Origin: Chara braunii
Lineage: Eukaryota; Streptophyta; Charophyceae; Charales; Characeae
Direction: 5' to 3'
DNA: 33,960 nucleotides
Assembly (NCBI GenBank): GCA_003427395.1
Contig: BFEA01000338.1
Coordinates: forward strand, 1,802,583 to 1,836,542
Position numbers and translations under genes: made by a program
The notes under the pieces: model-generated
Seen by the model: only the letters and a program-made list of their open reading frames with translations
The model's database searches: none
Told to the model about the DNA's origin: nothing
In this document: positions 1-9,939 of the stretch, one piece after another
How the letters are laid out: each line of letters starts with the position of its first letter
Position numbering within the stretch: position 1 is the first letter of the stretch

Positions 1-53
1 GTAAAGGCCCTTTTACTCTCGCCGGCCTAGTTTCGAAGTCCTCTGAGAATCAT

Positions 54-832
54 TCACCTATCAAGGATATGAACCCCTCTCCTTGCGCTTTCGTATGCAG
101 ACACAATATGAGGTGCAGAATCTAACAGTTCTTCCCTTGTAAACCAGCGATCCTCACTAGGATCCTGGTATGCAAACCTCACCTTATACTGTCGCAGTGG
201 CCTGCCTCTACGTCCAGTGTGGTAAGTACTTTCTGCAACAACTTTATCCACGTCATACTTCCCATCCATACTCGGAGGTATCGCTGATCGACGACTTGGG
301 AAGAGCTCATTTGTTACACAAGGTAAGAGCTCGGATGCATGGAACACTGGATACGTACGTAGATGTGGAGGAATCTCAATGACATAAGATAACCATCCAC
401 ATCTCCAATTACATCTAAAACCTGCCAAGGTCCTCTGTAGGTGGGTAGAAGCTTATGAGAGATGTTTTCTTTAGGAGCAAACTCTTTAGACTTCACCCAA
501 ACCAAATCTCCCACAGCAAATTGAGACGGGCGTCTGTGTTTATTTGCCTGTTCAATCATCTGATGTTGTGCTTTGAGTATATTTTCTTTTACTTTCTCAA
601 TGTCTTCCTGATATTGGACTGCAAATTCACTAGTCCCTATAGGAAGCTTATGTACTTGATCCGAGTTCAATTGATCAATGGGTCTACGTGGACGCCATCC
701 TAAATGTAACTCCATAGGAGTCTTACACGTAGATAAGTGTACAGAGTTAGTATAGGCACTAGCAACTTTAGGTAGATGTTCATCCCAGTCAATCTGATCG
801 GGACGGATGTACATGCGTAAAGTTCGCTGCAA
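54..832 (-). pseudogene. Ty3/gypsy pol: integrase C-terminal part and chromodomain
   Basis: This is the 3' portion of a minus-strand Ty3/gypsy polyprotein. Positions 832-314 read the end of the integrase core (DWDEHLPKVASAYTNSVH, then KTPMEL) and the integrase C-terminal domain (FAVGDLVWVKSKEF, LPTYRGPWQVLDVIGDV). The frame changes near 380-410 and continues at 428-54 with IPPHLRTYPVFHASELLPC, followed by a chromodomain-like block (YDVDKVV, YKVRFAYQDPSEDRWF, TREELLDSAP, IVSAYE). Chromodomains at this position are typical of chromoviruses, where they direct insertion into heterochromatin. The frameshift and the upstream stop at 848-850 make the copy inactive. No LTR could be recognised in the 53 bases before the window edge. 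Confidence 0.85.
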
Positions 833-2065
833 AATCTTGTTCCTCTGCTAAGTCTGGCCATTAGTCTCAGGATGTCTGCCTGATGACATAGTCAACTTAA
901 AGCCATATACATTCATCAGTTGCTGTCATTGTTCACTCGTGAATCTGGTATCTTTGTCACTCACAATAATTAAGGGATGTCCAAAGTCTTTTACCCAATG
1001 GTTAAAGAATTCCCGAATAACCAGATCGGTCTTTGCTTGTGAAGGCAAAGCTACAAAAACAACATATTTAGTAAATCTATCCACTATGACCATTACTTGC
1101 GTTTTCTCATTTCTGCTTTTTACCTTAGTGTCCATGAAATCTATAGAGACAGTGTCTCCAGGGCCGGTAGGGATAGGCAAGGGCTTAAGTAGCCCAAGGG
1201 GGGATTGCGTGGTGCTCTTGTTTCGTTGGCACACTTGACAACCCTGCACATACGCGATACAATCTGCTTTCATTCGAGGCCAGGTGTAGGAACGTAACAA
1301 AGTCCCATAGGTCTTCTTCCACCCAAAATGGCCTTCTGTATCATGACATTCCCCCAAGATCATACTTTTGATCTCTTCATTATTGGGTATACACAGCCTA
1401 TCATTCACATCCGTTCGTTCAAACAATAGACCCTGAGTTACTTTATGATCGGGAAACTCTGTTGGCTTTTCTTGCACTAGCTTAAGCATGGTTCCATAAA
1501 CAGGATCAGAGGGATATGCAGTCCTAATCTTTTCTTGTAGGTTAGCACCCACATCTAAATAAGTCACAATAGCACCGAAAAAGTCTGATCTACGACTTAG
1601 TGCATCGGCAACAACGTTATACTTACCCTTTACTGGCTTCAGCTCAAAGTCAAACATATCAATCTCTGCAGCCCACCTTGTTAGCTTAGGTGTCATTCGA
1701 GCTTGCGTTTTGAGCCAGCGAAGTGTTTCATGGTCAGAGTATACTTTAAAATGCCTACCTAGAAGGTAGTGTCGCCAATGATTGAGAGCCTCGCGCAGAG
1801 CATACAACTCTCGTTCATACGTTGAAGCGGCCACCTTCTCGTTAGGTAAGCGGCAAGACATAAACTCTACAGGTCTGTACCCATGCCCATCATCTTGCTG
1901 AAGTACAACACCTATACCATATTGACTAGCGTCAGTCGTGACCACGAAAAATAAGGAAGGGTCCGCCACTTTAAGAACCGGATAATTGATCAAACACTTC
2001 TTCAGACGCTTGAAAGACATAGTGCGGTCTGAATCCCACTTCCAAATTACTTCTTTCTTAAGCAA
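833..2065 (-). pseudogene. Ty3/gypsy pol: RNase H and integrase
   Basis: An open stretch at 2065-926 encodes RNase H and integrase of a minus-strand Ty3/gypsy element. RNase H shows TDASQYGIG, the YERELYAL Glu and the YSDHETLRWL Asp, and ends in VVADALSRR. The integrase zinc finger has His residues in CHDTEGHFG and the CQVC pair. The core shows SIDFMD and VSDKDTRFTSEQ. The frame then meets TGA at 926-928 where family members usually have Trp (FTSEQW), so TGG to TGA is likely. It continues in the same frame through GRHPETNGQT, which supplies the third acidic residue, to a TAG at 848-850. All catalytic motifs are visible, but the copy cannot be translated through. Confidence 0.88.
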
Positions 2066-2758
2066 TCGGCGAAGGGGAGCAGCTATTATCGAACTTTCGA
2101 TAGTAGTTGGCTAACCCAAGGAACGACCGCAACTCAGTCAAGGTGCGGGGGTTCGGCCAATCTCTGATTGCTACTATCTTGGCATCTTCCGGTTTGATTT
2201 ATTTAGCACAAGTCGAAGGTGCTCAGCATGCTTCTTTTCATTTTTGCTGAAAATCAAAATATCGTCTAGATAAATCACAACAAATTTGTCGAGCCATTCA
2301 CGAAAGAGTTCGTTCATCGTTCTTTGGAAAGTGGCAGGGGCATTTGTGAGACCAAAGGGCAAAACTATGAACTCATAATGCCCATACCTTGCCCTGAAGG
2401 CAGTCTTATGTTGGTCTTCCGGCTCAACCTCAATCTGATGGTAGCCGGATTTTAGATCAATCTTTGAGAATACTTTGCTTCCCTGCACGCGATCCAGCAA
2501 ATCGTCTTTTCGCGGTAATGGTTCAGCATTCTTTATGGTTATGTCATTTAATCTCCTATAATCTATACACATGCGAACGCCGCCATCCTTTTTAGGCACA
2601 AAGAGCACAGGCGCACCATAGGGTGAGGAGCTAGGTTTTATCCAACCATTTTTCAGCAACTCATCGAGGTGGGTTCGCAATTCATCCAATGGAGACAAGC
2701 AGAGGGGGTGAACCGTAAAACGGGACGGCACACGCAGAACAAGGGCGAGCCAAAACAT
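2066..2758 (-). pseudogene. Ty3/gypsy pol: reverse transcriptase with internal deletion
   Basis: The minus strand at 2758-2174 encodes a reverse transcriptase. Motifs in order: [65 protein letters not shown], and the catalytic [12 protein letters not shown]. After [10 protein letters not shown] the sequence jumps in another frame to [19 protein letters not shown], then [16 protein letters not shown]. The usual segment between these (roughly 30 residues around a K-C-x-F and F-L-G-H stretch) is missing, so a deletion of about 100 bases near 2190-2200 is inferred. Another shift occurs near 2080 before [10 protein letters not shown]. Upstream of 2758 no protease, zinc knuckle or gag is visible, so the element is 5'-truncated. 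Confidence 0.88.
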
Positions 2759-3491
2759 ATGAAAGCTGGGTGGTCGGGGTGGGGCGGGGGAGAGGATCTT
2801 TTACACCACAAAGTCTCGCGAAGGAAAGAGATAAGCACGAAACAATTTGGCGACCAAGAATAAATCGTCGATATCTTTCACTAAGAGCATGAGTGTAAAA
2901 TGTTTACAAGAGGACGAAGACGTCCCATGAGTAACAGAGCAGCACAACCTCGAAACGAACAAACGCAGCACGACGCAGCAAACGCAACAGGGTGCTGCCG
3001 CAGTCTGAGAGGACACAAGGAGAACAATCCGAAACTAAACAAAGGGAGCACAAAGCCGGGATATTCACATCCCATATGTAAGCGTCTACTTAAAAGATAC
3101 TGCACCACGTGGCTGGGATATTTACATCGGCATCTAAGATTCTACTTCACGTAAGAGTCCGCTGCAACCCTTTAGCTGGTGTTGCGCGGCAAGCAATGAG
3201 AACAACCCGAAAACAAACAAAGGCAGCAAGGCGCTGCCGAAAGGCGTACGAGTAGAGATGACAGGTTCCTCGAAATGAAGAACCCTTGAAAAATTGCTAC
3301 AGCACGACGCTGGGATATTCACATCGACACCTAAGCGTTTACTTGACCAAAACGTCCACTGCAATCTGGTACCTCATCAAAACAACCGCACAGCTCGAAC
3401 CAGCCGACTGGTAGATCAAGTGGGAATAGATTCGCACTTCTGCTTATGGCATTTACAAAAAAAAACTACATGTATTTTAACAACAGTGGTA
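2759..3491. repeat. Gene-free interval with short related repeats
   Basis: No credible gene lies here. Two related blocks repeat within the interval. The GCTGGGATATT-ACATCG-ACCTAAG type block is at about 3105-3160 and 3302-3357. An AACAACCCGAAA-type block is at about 3019-3060 and 3190-3240. They look like degenerate tandem copies of a unit near 200 bp. The interval ends with one copy of the window-wide palindrome, annotated separately. Confidence 0.5.
3418..3439. repeat. 22-bp palindrome, copy downstream of the ParB/MTase/Ulp1 gene
   Basis: Left arm AAGTGGGA, centre ATAGAT, right arm TCGCACTT. One mismatch between arms. It lies about 50 bases beyond the end of the minus-strand gene at 3492-11117. 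A second copy (11203-11224) lies about 85 bases before that gene's start, so the gene is bracketed. Confidence 0.75.
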
Positions 3492-4748
3492 TCATTCAGA
3501 GCCTTGTAGTATGTCCACCGCAATCCTCAGCCGGATGTTTGCAATGTCGCTTCGGGCTATCGGAAATGGTGTCGGACAGCCGCGTGCAAAAAATGAAGCG
3601 AAGGCGAGCATAAAAACACTGTAGCTCGACCTGTCCGACTGTTGAGGGACACCACGAACAACCACCTTGGGCTCCTAGAGATCCACTTTCATTTTTGGAC
3701 CATAATGACAAACCGCTTCGTCGCGGAGGTATTGCATGAAGTTCGCAATCACATCAGAAGAAAAACCGCCATCGTCTTGTAGGAGGGAGTCGTAGTACTC
3801 CAACCGTTGTTCTCGGACACACAATAGGGTCCAATGCACTCCATGTTTATGGACATGAATCAAGACCATCTCGTATGAGAAAATATCCACATCTTTTGTC
3901 CATCTCGCAAGCCTATCATGTAGATAGCCGCCACAAACGAGCTTGGTATAGAAAAAGAAACTGAAAATGTAAAGAGAGGGACACTTAGGCAACACAGCGT
4001 TGGCAATCAAGGACAAGTATGACTCCACCACCTCGTCGAAAAGCCACTCCCCTTGAACAAGAGTTTGAAAACTTTTTCTGCTCAACGGAACAGAACTGAC
4101 CCCTTTGCGAACCGAGGATACCACCTCGTGGCCGTTGCTGAAATCTCCGCAGACCTTCCACAACATTCTCAAGTCCGTAGCGCTAAGCTCCTCAGTAGGC
4201 AACAGAACGCGAAAACATGATGTAGCCCCAGCTGCACAAACACCCACGAACAAGTGTGAGGAGTGATCAAAATCACCGGGGCGAAATGGCTAAGAACCGT
4301 CTGCCCTTTTCCCTGAAAAGTTGTGTCCCCGACTGTTGAATGTGTCCTTGGCGATGTACTTAGGACACGGGTCTTTCAAGACACTCCGTTTGGCATCGTC
4401 ATCAGACCCATCAGACAAAGCAATAACGCTTTCAATAGACGCAGCCAAATGTTTCCGTAAACCTTCGTCCTTATCTATTCTACAAGCCTTTAGAACCGTG
4501 ACAGCTCTCTGGGAAAGGCGAGGCATCTGGACACTTTTAAACAACCCTACACTTGACGACTTCTTCGGTAAAGCGGCCAATGACCTCCCTGAAAGACATT
4601 CCTCGCTCACGGCTTTTATAGGCTTCATGGGCAGGGACATTGACAACCTCACACCTGTAGAACATAAAAAACAACCCACAACCCACAAATTTTTTTTTAA
4701 CAAGTGGTAAATGGTACATGAGCCCATCACATCAATTTGGACGAACAT
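3492..4748 (-). pseudogene. Ulp1/SENP-type C48 cysteine protease domain
   Basis: The frame from 4748 passes a TAG at 4292-4290 (CAG expected) and enters a Ulp1-like catalytic domain. It has SFQTLVQGEWLFDEVVESYL, IFSFFFYTKL and WTKDVDIFSYEMVLIHVH; then GVHWTLLCV, carrying the catalytic His (about 3836-3834); then LEYYDSLL with the catalytic Asp (about 3791-3789). After TAG 3677-3675 the same frame continues with VVVRGVPQQSDRSS, with the oxyanion Gln, and YSVFMLAFASFF. There Tyr (TAC at 3623-3621) stands where the nucleophilic Cys of the D-C-G motif belongs, a single G-to-A change. It ends at TGA 3494-3492. Ulp1 proteases remove SUMO-like tags and recur in plant transposons. This copy should be inactive. 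Confidence 0.82.
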
Positions 4749-4857
4749 AGAGCTGGCTAGTGACAGATATGCGAGTGCTCCTATTCACAAATCTTACCGT
4801 GCTCGGGAGCCCTTCGAGGGAACTCGCCCTCTTGTCGCACCACTGCGGCAACGTCCA

Positions 4858-5310
4858 CGGACGATTCGAGGTTCTGCATTTGGCCACGGCTGTGTCGCTA
4901 ACAATCTCGGTGGCAGCTGAGTCGCTAGGCAAGTCGATGGCTTCATGAAGCACAATTTCCCGTCCGGTACTGAGGACAGTCGCTCGATCACCCTGTTCTG
5001 CACCGCAACGGCTGGACAGAGAATCATGATCTTTCCGCTCTGGATCCATCTTGATGCTGACGGCCACCTCACCGCCTTCCACGGAGGATTGGAGGTTCTG
5101 CATCTCGGCCACGCCTGAGTCGCTAACCAGCTCAGTGGCAGTCGAGTCGTCACCCAACTCCATGGCTTCATGAAGCACCATTCCCCGAGTGGTGCTTAGG
5201 ACCGACGCTCGACCACCCTGTTGTTCTTCACCGCAACGGGTGGGCGAAGAATCATCATCTTTCCATTGTGGATCCGTCTGGATGCTGACAGTCACCTCAC
5301 CGCCTTCCAC
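4858..5310 (-). repeat. Two tandem coding repeats of about 226 bp
   Basis: Units at 5310-5083 and 5082-4858 are similar at DNA and protein level (VEGGEV, VSIKMDP or VSIQTDP, RCG, VLST, VLHEA, ATE, VSD). The unit length keeps the reading frame. Confidence 0.8.
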
Positions 5311-6148
5311 CACGAGTTCTCCGCCTTTCTCATCGCCATGAACCCGAGCTTCCACCGCGGGTTCTTCTTCGCCTTCATTGTCGCCAAGACCGGGAGCGTG
5401 CACGAACGTCCACTGACCTCCCTCAAGGATACCCTCTCGCGTCCTGGCCACAGCCGAACGACTGTGCAGAACCTTTTCGGACGTCCCGATCACCAGCGCT
5501 CGTGCGTCTAGCCCCTTCACGTCTTCGCTGTCAGTGTCCACGGACGCACCCTTCGAATCATGACGTTCACTCTCACTACCCCCGGTCTCCAACACTTTGC
5601 GAGACTGTCAGCGTTGAGTCTCCTCTTCCCGATGTACAACACGCGTTCCCGAAGAGCGCTCCTCTTTCCCAGGACCCGCTGCACTCTTGCTGTCAGCGTC
5701 CACTGGCACACCCTCCGAAGTATGATGTTCGTACTCGACACCCCCGGTCTGCAACACTCCTGCAGCGGGCCCCTCCAGCACGTCGCGAGACCGCCAGTCT
5801 CGAGTCTCAACACATGAGAACGGAGGCGAGCAGCGCAACCCTGTGTCCAACTGAAGATGCGGGGGGAAGGACGTCACATTTTCTTGGCCTCGCGGAACTG
5901 TTGCGTGAGGAACACTTATGGCAGAGGGCGACGTCAGGAATTCCGAATGTATTCGGAGTTTGTGGCTGTAGCCCGAGCCGAGGGAACCGGAGGTCGCACC
6001 TTCGCTCCTTCGCAATGCAGGCATCCCACCCTCCAGGCAAAACGAAGACGCGCCCTTTTCCAGGAGCAAGGTGTTGAGCACAGGAGACCTCTGCTGCGCA
6101 CGGCGGGATGAACTCTCCTCGACAACGACAAACAAACTCCTCGCAGAC

Positions 6149-6170
6149 AAGTGCGAATCTACTCGCACTT
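6149..6170. repeat. 22-bp palindrome inside the giant gene
   Basis: Arms AAGTGCGA and TCGCACTT are perfectly complementary around ATCTAC. It is the only copy inside the 7.6-kb gene and lies exactly where the reading frame changes (6180-6201). Confidence 0.85.
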
Positions 6171-6179
6171 GATCAGACC

Positions 6180-8153
6180 TCAGGGTGGCCTCGTCTGGCA
6201 TGTCGGAATCTCGACTCCTACGCAGTGGGGGTCAGTTTCCATATACTGTGGACTCTCGGACGTTCTACGCTTTCCGCCCGAGTCCTTCCCGCCCGACCCC
6301 TTCCCGCCCGACCCCTTCCCGCCCGACCCCTTCCCGCCCGACCCCTTCCTGCCCGACCCCTTTCCGCCCGAGTCCTTTCCGCCTGGCCCCTTTCCGCCGG
6401 ACGCCTTCTCTACCGACGATGTCTCGCCCGTCCCCTTTCCGGCAAACTGTGAGCCGTCTCCTCCGCCACCTCCGCCGTCTCCTTCGTCACCTCCTCCACC
6501 CCCTCTCGGATGCTGACCGCCCGACGGAGGTTGCGGCATGCGCCAGTCAATGCCACGAGACGATGCCGTTTCGAGTGTGTAGAAAGTCGCTCGAAACTCC
6601 AACATGTTGTTGGCGTACAACTCATTTAGCTTTTGTACTGCATACGCAGCGACGTCCGCATTGCTCCTTCCGGGGTTCATAAGACTCAAATGCTCCACCG
6701 GAGTTTTTCTCGCCATTCTCTTAAATGCACCCGCTCCCAGTCTCTTCATTCCACTCCACTTGCCATCGGCCTCCTTCATTGCCATGACCCACATTCCATT
6801 CTCCACACCAGGTTGGAATATCCTTGGGTGCCAGATGACGTTGTGTCCCCAGACATCCTCCGACGTGAACCGGTGATGCTTGCCGAAGAAGTAGAGTCTG
6901 TCATTCCCCCAGGTGTCATGGTCCACAGGGAGCCTGTCACAAGGTTCGTGATCATAGTCTCTCTCTTCCTCCCCGTCATCAGACAATTGGTCGTCGACTG
7001 GTTCACGCCGAAACACACGCTTCAAACCGCCAGGGGACGTGCTATATCTCCGAGGGCCACCTTCCTCTTCATCACCAACCTGTCCAACCACCCGAGGAAG
7101 TGGCATGGACTCGAAATCGAAGGTTTCAGAGTCGCTCAACTCCTCCACGTCTTCAGTGTCGAAAGGGTCCTCCTCGTCAAACTGCGACTTGGAGTTCTCG
7201 AGGGTGAGCAGTTCGGCCAGCGTGAGGTAAACGTGCTCCAGCCTTCTTAGGAAATGCGAGACAGACTCCCTGGGTGCATCGTGGTACCCATTGAGCACAC
7301 TGAACACTAGGTTTCTCCCTCGACTGTATTCGAGGTCGGTCGCACCAGGAGGTCCGGGTTCGAAAAGGAAGTCCCAAACCTCCGTCCTTTTGTTCCCCGA
7401 CAATTTCCAATACATGTCACGTTTGGGATCCCAGTTTCGTTCGCCGGTGGTCTGGACAAACTCGCAAGCATTGCGAGTGTCTTCAACGCGTGCCTTCACG
7501 AACTCGTGAAGGTAATCGATCATCTTCGCCTCCTTCTCCAACGCGACGACATTCCGACCGGTGTGCAGGAGCTCCCACACGACAGACGCATGCGCCTTCC
7601 CAAAGAAAAAAACAGTTTGCCCAGCTTTGCAAAAGTTTTCGAGCAGACCAATTAGATGGGATGGGTTCCGCTCCATCTCCCCGTAAGCAGCTCCACGAGA
7701 ACTTGTCACGCCGCCGTTCTCCCACATGCTACGAGAGAACATGTCCTCTTTCGCCACATCGAAACACACCACAGCCTGTCCTGATGGGTCCGACGAACAG
7801 ACAGCTTTCGAGCGGGTCGCCACCGTGTGTTTGGCCGGACTTGGACCATGAGCACGGGAAGCCTTTGTCGGGCTACTGGCCGGGTAGACTGCGAATGTGT
7901 TGTCTTCCAGCTTCTCGCCACTAAAAATCACGTACAGGCGGTCACACTCCTCAACCAGCATATTGCCTTCCCGGACAGTGGCATGCTTTTGTGCATTGTG
8001 CACCCACTTCCCTATCCTGATGTGATGGACGCTAAGCCTGGCCATGCCTTTCAAGAAACTGAGCTCCCAACGAGAGGGAAAAAAAAACACAAGTGCCCAG
8101 TGCGTTGGCGAAAGTGTTTGGAGAACGCCTTGCAAGTTGGCGAAATTGTCTTC
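6180..8153 (-). pseudogene. Methyltransferase-like region, acidic linker and Gly/Lys repeats
   Basis: This is the longest clean frame in the window (651 codons from 8135). It opens with LQGVLQTLSPTHWALVFFFP, the strand after the catalytic motif in N6/N4 methylases (the position of LLKPGG-type motifs), then IRIGKWVHNAQ and ECDRLYVIFSGEK. At 7655-7536 it has NPSHLIGLLENFCKAGQTVF, then FFGKAHASVVWEL, then GRNVVALEKE. That order (K/N-P, VLDPFxGSGTT-like, GRxxxGxE) is the SAM-binding half of a circularly permuted DNA methylase, but the G-x-G glycines are missing, so activity is doubtful. An acidic block (DEEDPFDTEDVEELSDSETF), a W-rich segment (FGKHHRFTSEDVWGHNVIWH) and a Gly/Lys repeat tract follow. 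The frame ends just after a palindrome insertion at 6149-6170. Confidence 0.6.
6262..6440. repeat. 15-bp minisatellite encoding Gly-Ser-Gly-Gly-Lys repeats
   Basis: Plus-strand units of the CTTCCCGCCCGACCC type repeat about nine times. On the coding minus strand each unit gives GSGGK or GSGRK/DSGGK. The frame is conserved because the unit is 15 bases long. It forms a flexible basic linker in the giant gene. Confidence 0.85.
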
Positions 8154-8156
8154 TCA

Positions 8157-9201
8157 CCATTCTGTGAGGAGTGTTGGATGACACAAATCGAGGACGTACA
8201 AGTTGCACACGTAATGTCGCACAACCTCACGGATCGCAGTGGTATGACTGTGAGCTTGGGAAGGCGGAAAAGCGAAAGGAATAAGGCTGGTCACCCGGTT
8301 GAGGTTGGGCCATTTGATGTGCCTCACATCCCCGCTGACCCTGATCGTGTCTCGAACTTCTTCTTCCGTCCGTCGCAAGATGGAACGGACAGACTTTTCG
8401 AAATATTTGGGGAACCTGTCATCCTCGTACAATCTCTTCGCGTCGTCGAGGGACTCCTTCTCGTGTGGAAGAGTACGTTTGCAAGTGTTCACGTACTCCA
8501 CCGCGCCCTGGAAATGCTTTCGCATTTCGACCCACACCTGTTTCGTGAGGCCCTGCGGCCCGAAGTCCTCCATAAGTCGCCCCTCAGTCCGGAAAAAAGG
8601 ACTCCCAGGGCGCCAAACACGTTCGTCCTCCTCCGTTTCAAGGAACAAGATGTAGTGAAACATACGGAGAATCACACGGTCCACTTTCCTCGTCGCAACC
8701 ATGTCTTTAATTCCAGGTTTATGCTGACGCTTCAGATGCCTGGTTGCCGATTGCAAGAATACTCCCCTAAGTGCGAGAATGTCGTCGAGGATCGACAGTT
8801 TCTCGACATCGATCATGTCGGCAAGACACTGCCAAATAGAACATGTCTGGCTCCTTCACGACCACGAAAAACTTGTCGTCCGCTTGCGTTTTCTTTTTGG
8901 TCGGAGGCGGCGGGACCCGGACCAGCCACCCCATCTTCGTTTCACCAGCCGCCCCTTTCCAGCCCATTTCCAGAATTGCTTGCAGACCCGGAGATTTGTC
9001 TGGCATGTATTTGCCCGACCTCGATAATGGCGCCTTGCCGTCGCCGCCCAACAACTTCCTCTCCGTCCATTTCACGTAGAACTCCATGACTTTGCGGAAA
9101 ACGTCATCACCGGCCGTCACGAGTGGCATCCACTGCCTCAATGCATTGCCAACGGCAGCGACATACTCCTTGTCGGTGATCGGCAAATCTTTTTCTGACA
9201 A
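8157..9201 (-). pseudogene. Helical linker and start of the methyltransferase-like region
   Basis: The frame continues after the TAG at 9205 with SLSEKDLPITDKEYVAAVG and a proline-lysine linker (RVPPPPTKKKTQADDKF). A one-base frame change near 8840 leads into DMIDVEKLSILDDILALRG, where the open frame runs from 8816 to 8154. Mixed alpha-helical sequence follows (LEDFGPQGL region, KHFQGAVEYVNTCKR, EDDRFPKYFEKSVRSILRR). It closes with YVCNLYVLDLCHPTLLTEW, where N6/N4 methyltransferases have the catalytic D-P-P-Y strand; here the motif is D-L-C-H-P and looks degenerate. TGA at 8156-8154 interrupts the next codon. Confidence 0.55.
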
Positions 9202-9204
9202 CGA

Positions 9205-9939
9205 CTAGTGAGCTCCGTTCGAACTCTTTCCCAAAATCAGTTTTTGGAAATAAAAAAACTTTTGTTTTTCGGCCTCCTTGCCGGAAGGGTTCCCTTGAAT
9301 GGCCATCGGCCTTCCTTCTTTCTCCCAAGCCTCCCGCATGTCCAAGAACGCGGCCTTCTGCGATCGCTGCTTAGACATCTTGTGTCTCGTGTTCTCGTTG
9401 AGACTGACCTGCCTATATCCCGCGAAATCTTGGTCGGAGAACCACACTACTCTTGCCGGCCACGAGTGCATCTTCCACAAGTTGAACATTGGCTCACCCT
9501 CCAACTCCTTCACAGCAACCATGGTGTGTTGTCCGTTAACAGGGTAATAGTAGTACTTGTCCTTGTCCTCTGGCTTGAAGACATCTTTGTGAACCCTGTC
9601 ATCTTTCTCCGGACTACGCGTCACCGGCTTGTAGATGGGTGCCAGAACCGAAGGGTTTTTCGTCCAGATCTTCCCCTTTTCGTATAGGAACTTACTTTGC
9701 ATCGCAGCCTTGATCTCGTCCACAGTTTTGCGACTAAGACTGCGGTGGTTGTAATATCTTTCCCAAGCCGGGATGTCGCAGACCTTCCTGGGGTCGATGA
9801 TCAGTTGGACGGGGAGCTCCTTCTCCACGATATCACCGTTCTCGTTCCGCTCGTATTCGAGCTAGAACCCCGGCGCTTCGTCGATCTTCCCACCGACAGG
9901 CCGCTCGCCACCGCCCAACGCCTCATTAGTCTTCTGCCT
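9205..9939 (-). pseudogene. ParB/sulfiredoxin-like domain of the giant gene
   Basis: After a second in-frame stop (TAG at 9864-9862) the frame reads a ParB-N/Srx-type domain. The opening strand is VQLIIDPRKV, then the helix LSRKTVDEIKAAM, then LAPIYKPV in the place of the usual strand before the phosphate-binding loop. Next comes YYYYPVNGQHTMVAVKELEG, matching the G-x-H/R-x-x-A signature, and WPARVVWFSDQDF before SLNENTRHK, matching the EN-containing end of the domain. Thr stands where ParB usually has Arg. In this family the fold binds DNA, hydrolyses CTP or acts as a nuclease; which applies here is unknown. In phages such domains precede DNA methylases, as they do here. The segment ends at TAG 9207-9205 (CAG expected). 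Confidence 0.7.

Larger units (their letters stand above)
4749..6201 (-). pseudogene. Ser/Glu-rich tandem-repeat linker of the giant gene
   Basis: Minus-strand frames at 6201-5608 and 5595-4732 are in register with each other across a TGA at 5610-5608 (CGA expected: TQR stop QSRKVLETGG). The first part contains VLQTGGVEYEHHTSEGVPVD, echoed after the stop by VLETGGSESERHDSKGASVD, so an older repeat unit is visible. Two clear copies of a 75-residue repeat follow, beginning VEGGEVTVSIQTDP (5310-5083) and VEGGEVAVSIKMDP (5082-4858), sharing VLST-x-R-x-x-VLHEA and ATE-x-VSD. No enzyme motif is seen. It is probably a disordered spacer ahead of the protease. The frame changes near 4745. Confidence 0.5.

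Noticed and set aside
2653-3509. Several 60-85-codon open frames
   Set aside because: Short, overlapping on both strands, no motif, and the DNA is repetitive.
6151-6516. Pro-Phe-Pro-Pro-Asp repeat protein on the plus strand
   Set aside because: It is the antisense reading of the 15-bp Gly/Lys minisatellite.
7827-9089. 420-codon plus-strand open frame
   Set aside because: It overlaps the minus-strand methylase-like region, has Arg/Pro/His-rich composition typical of an antisense shadow and no motif, while the minus strand shows coherent domains.
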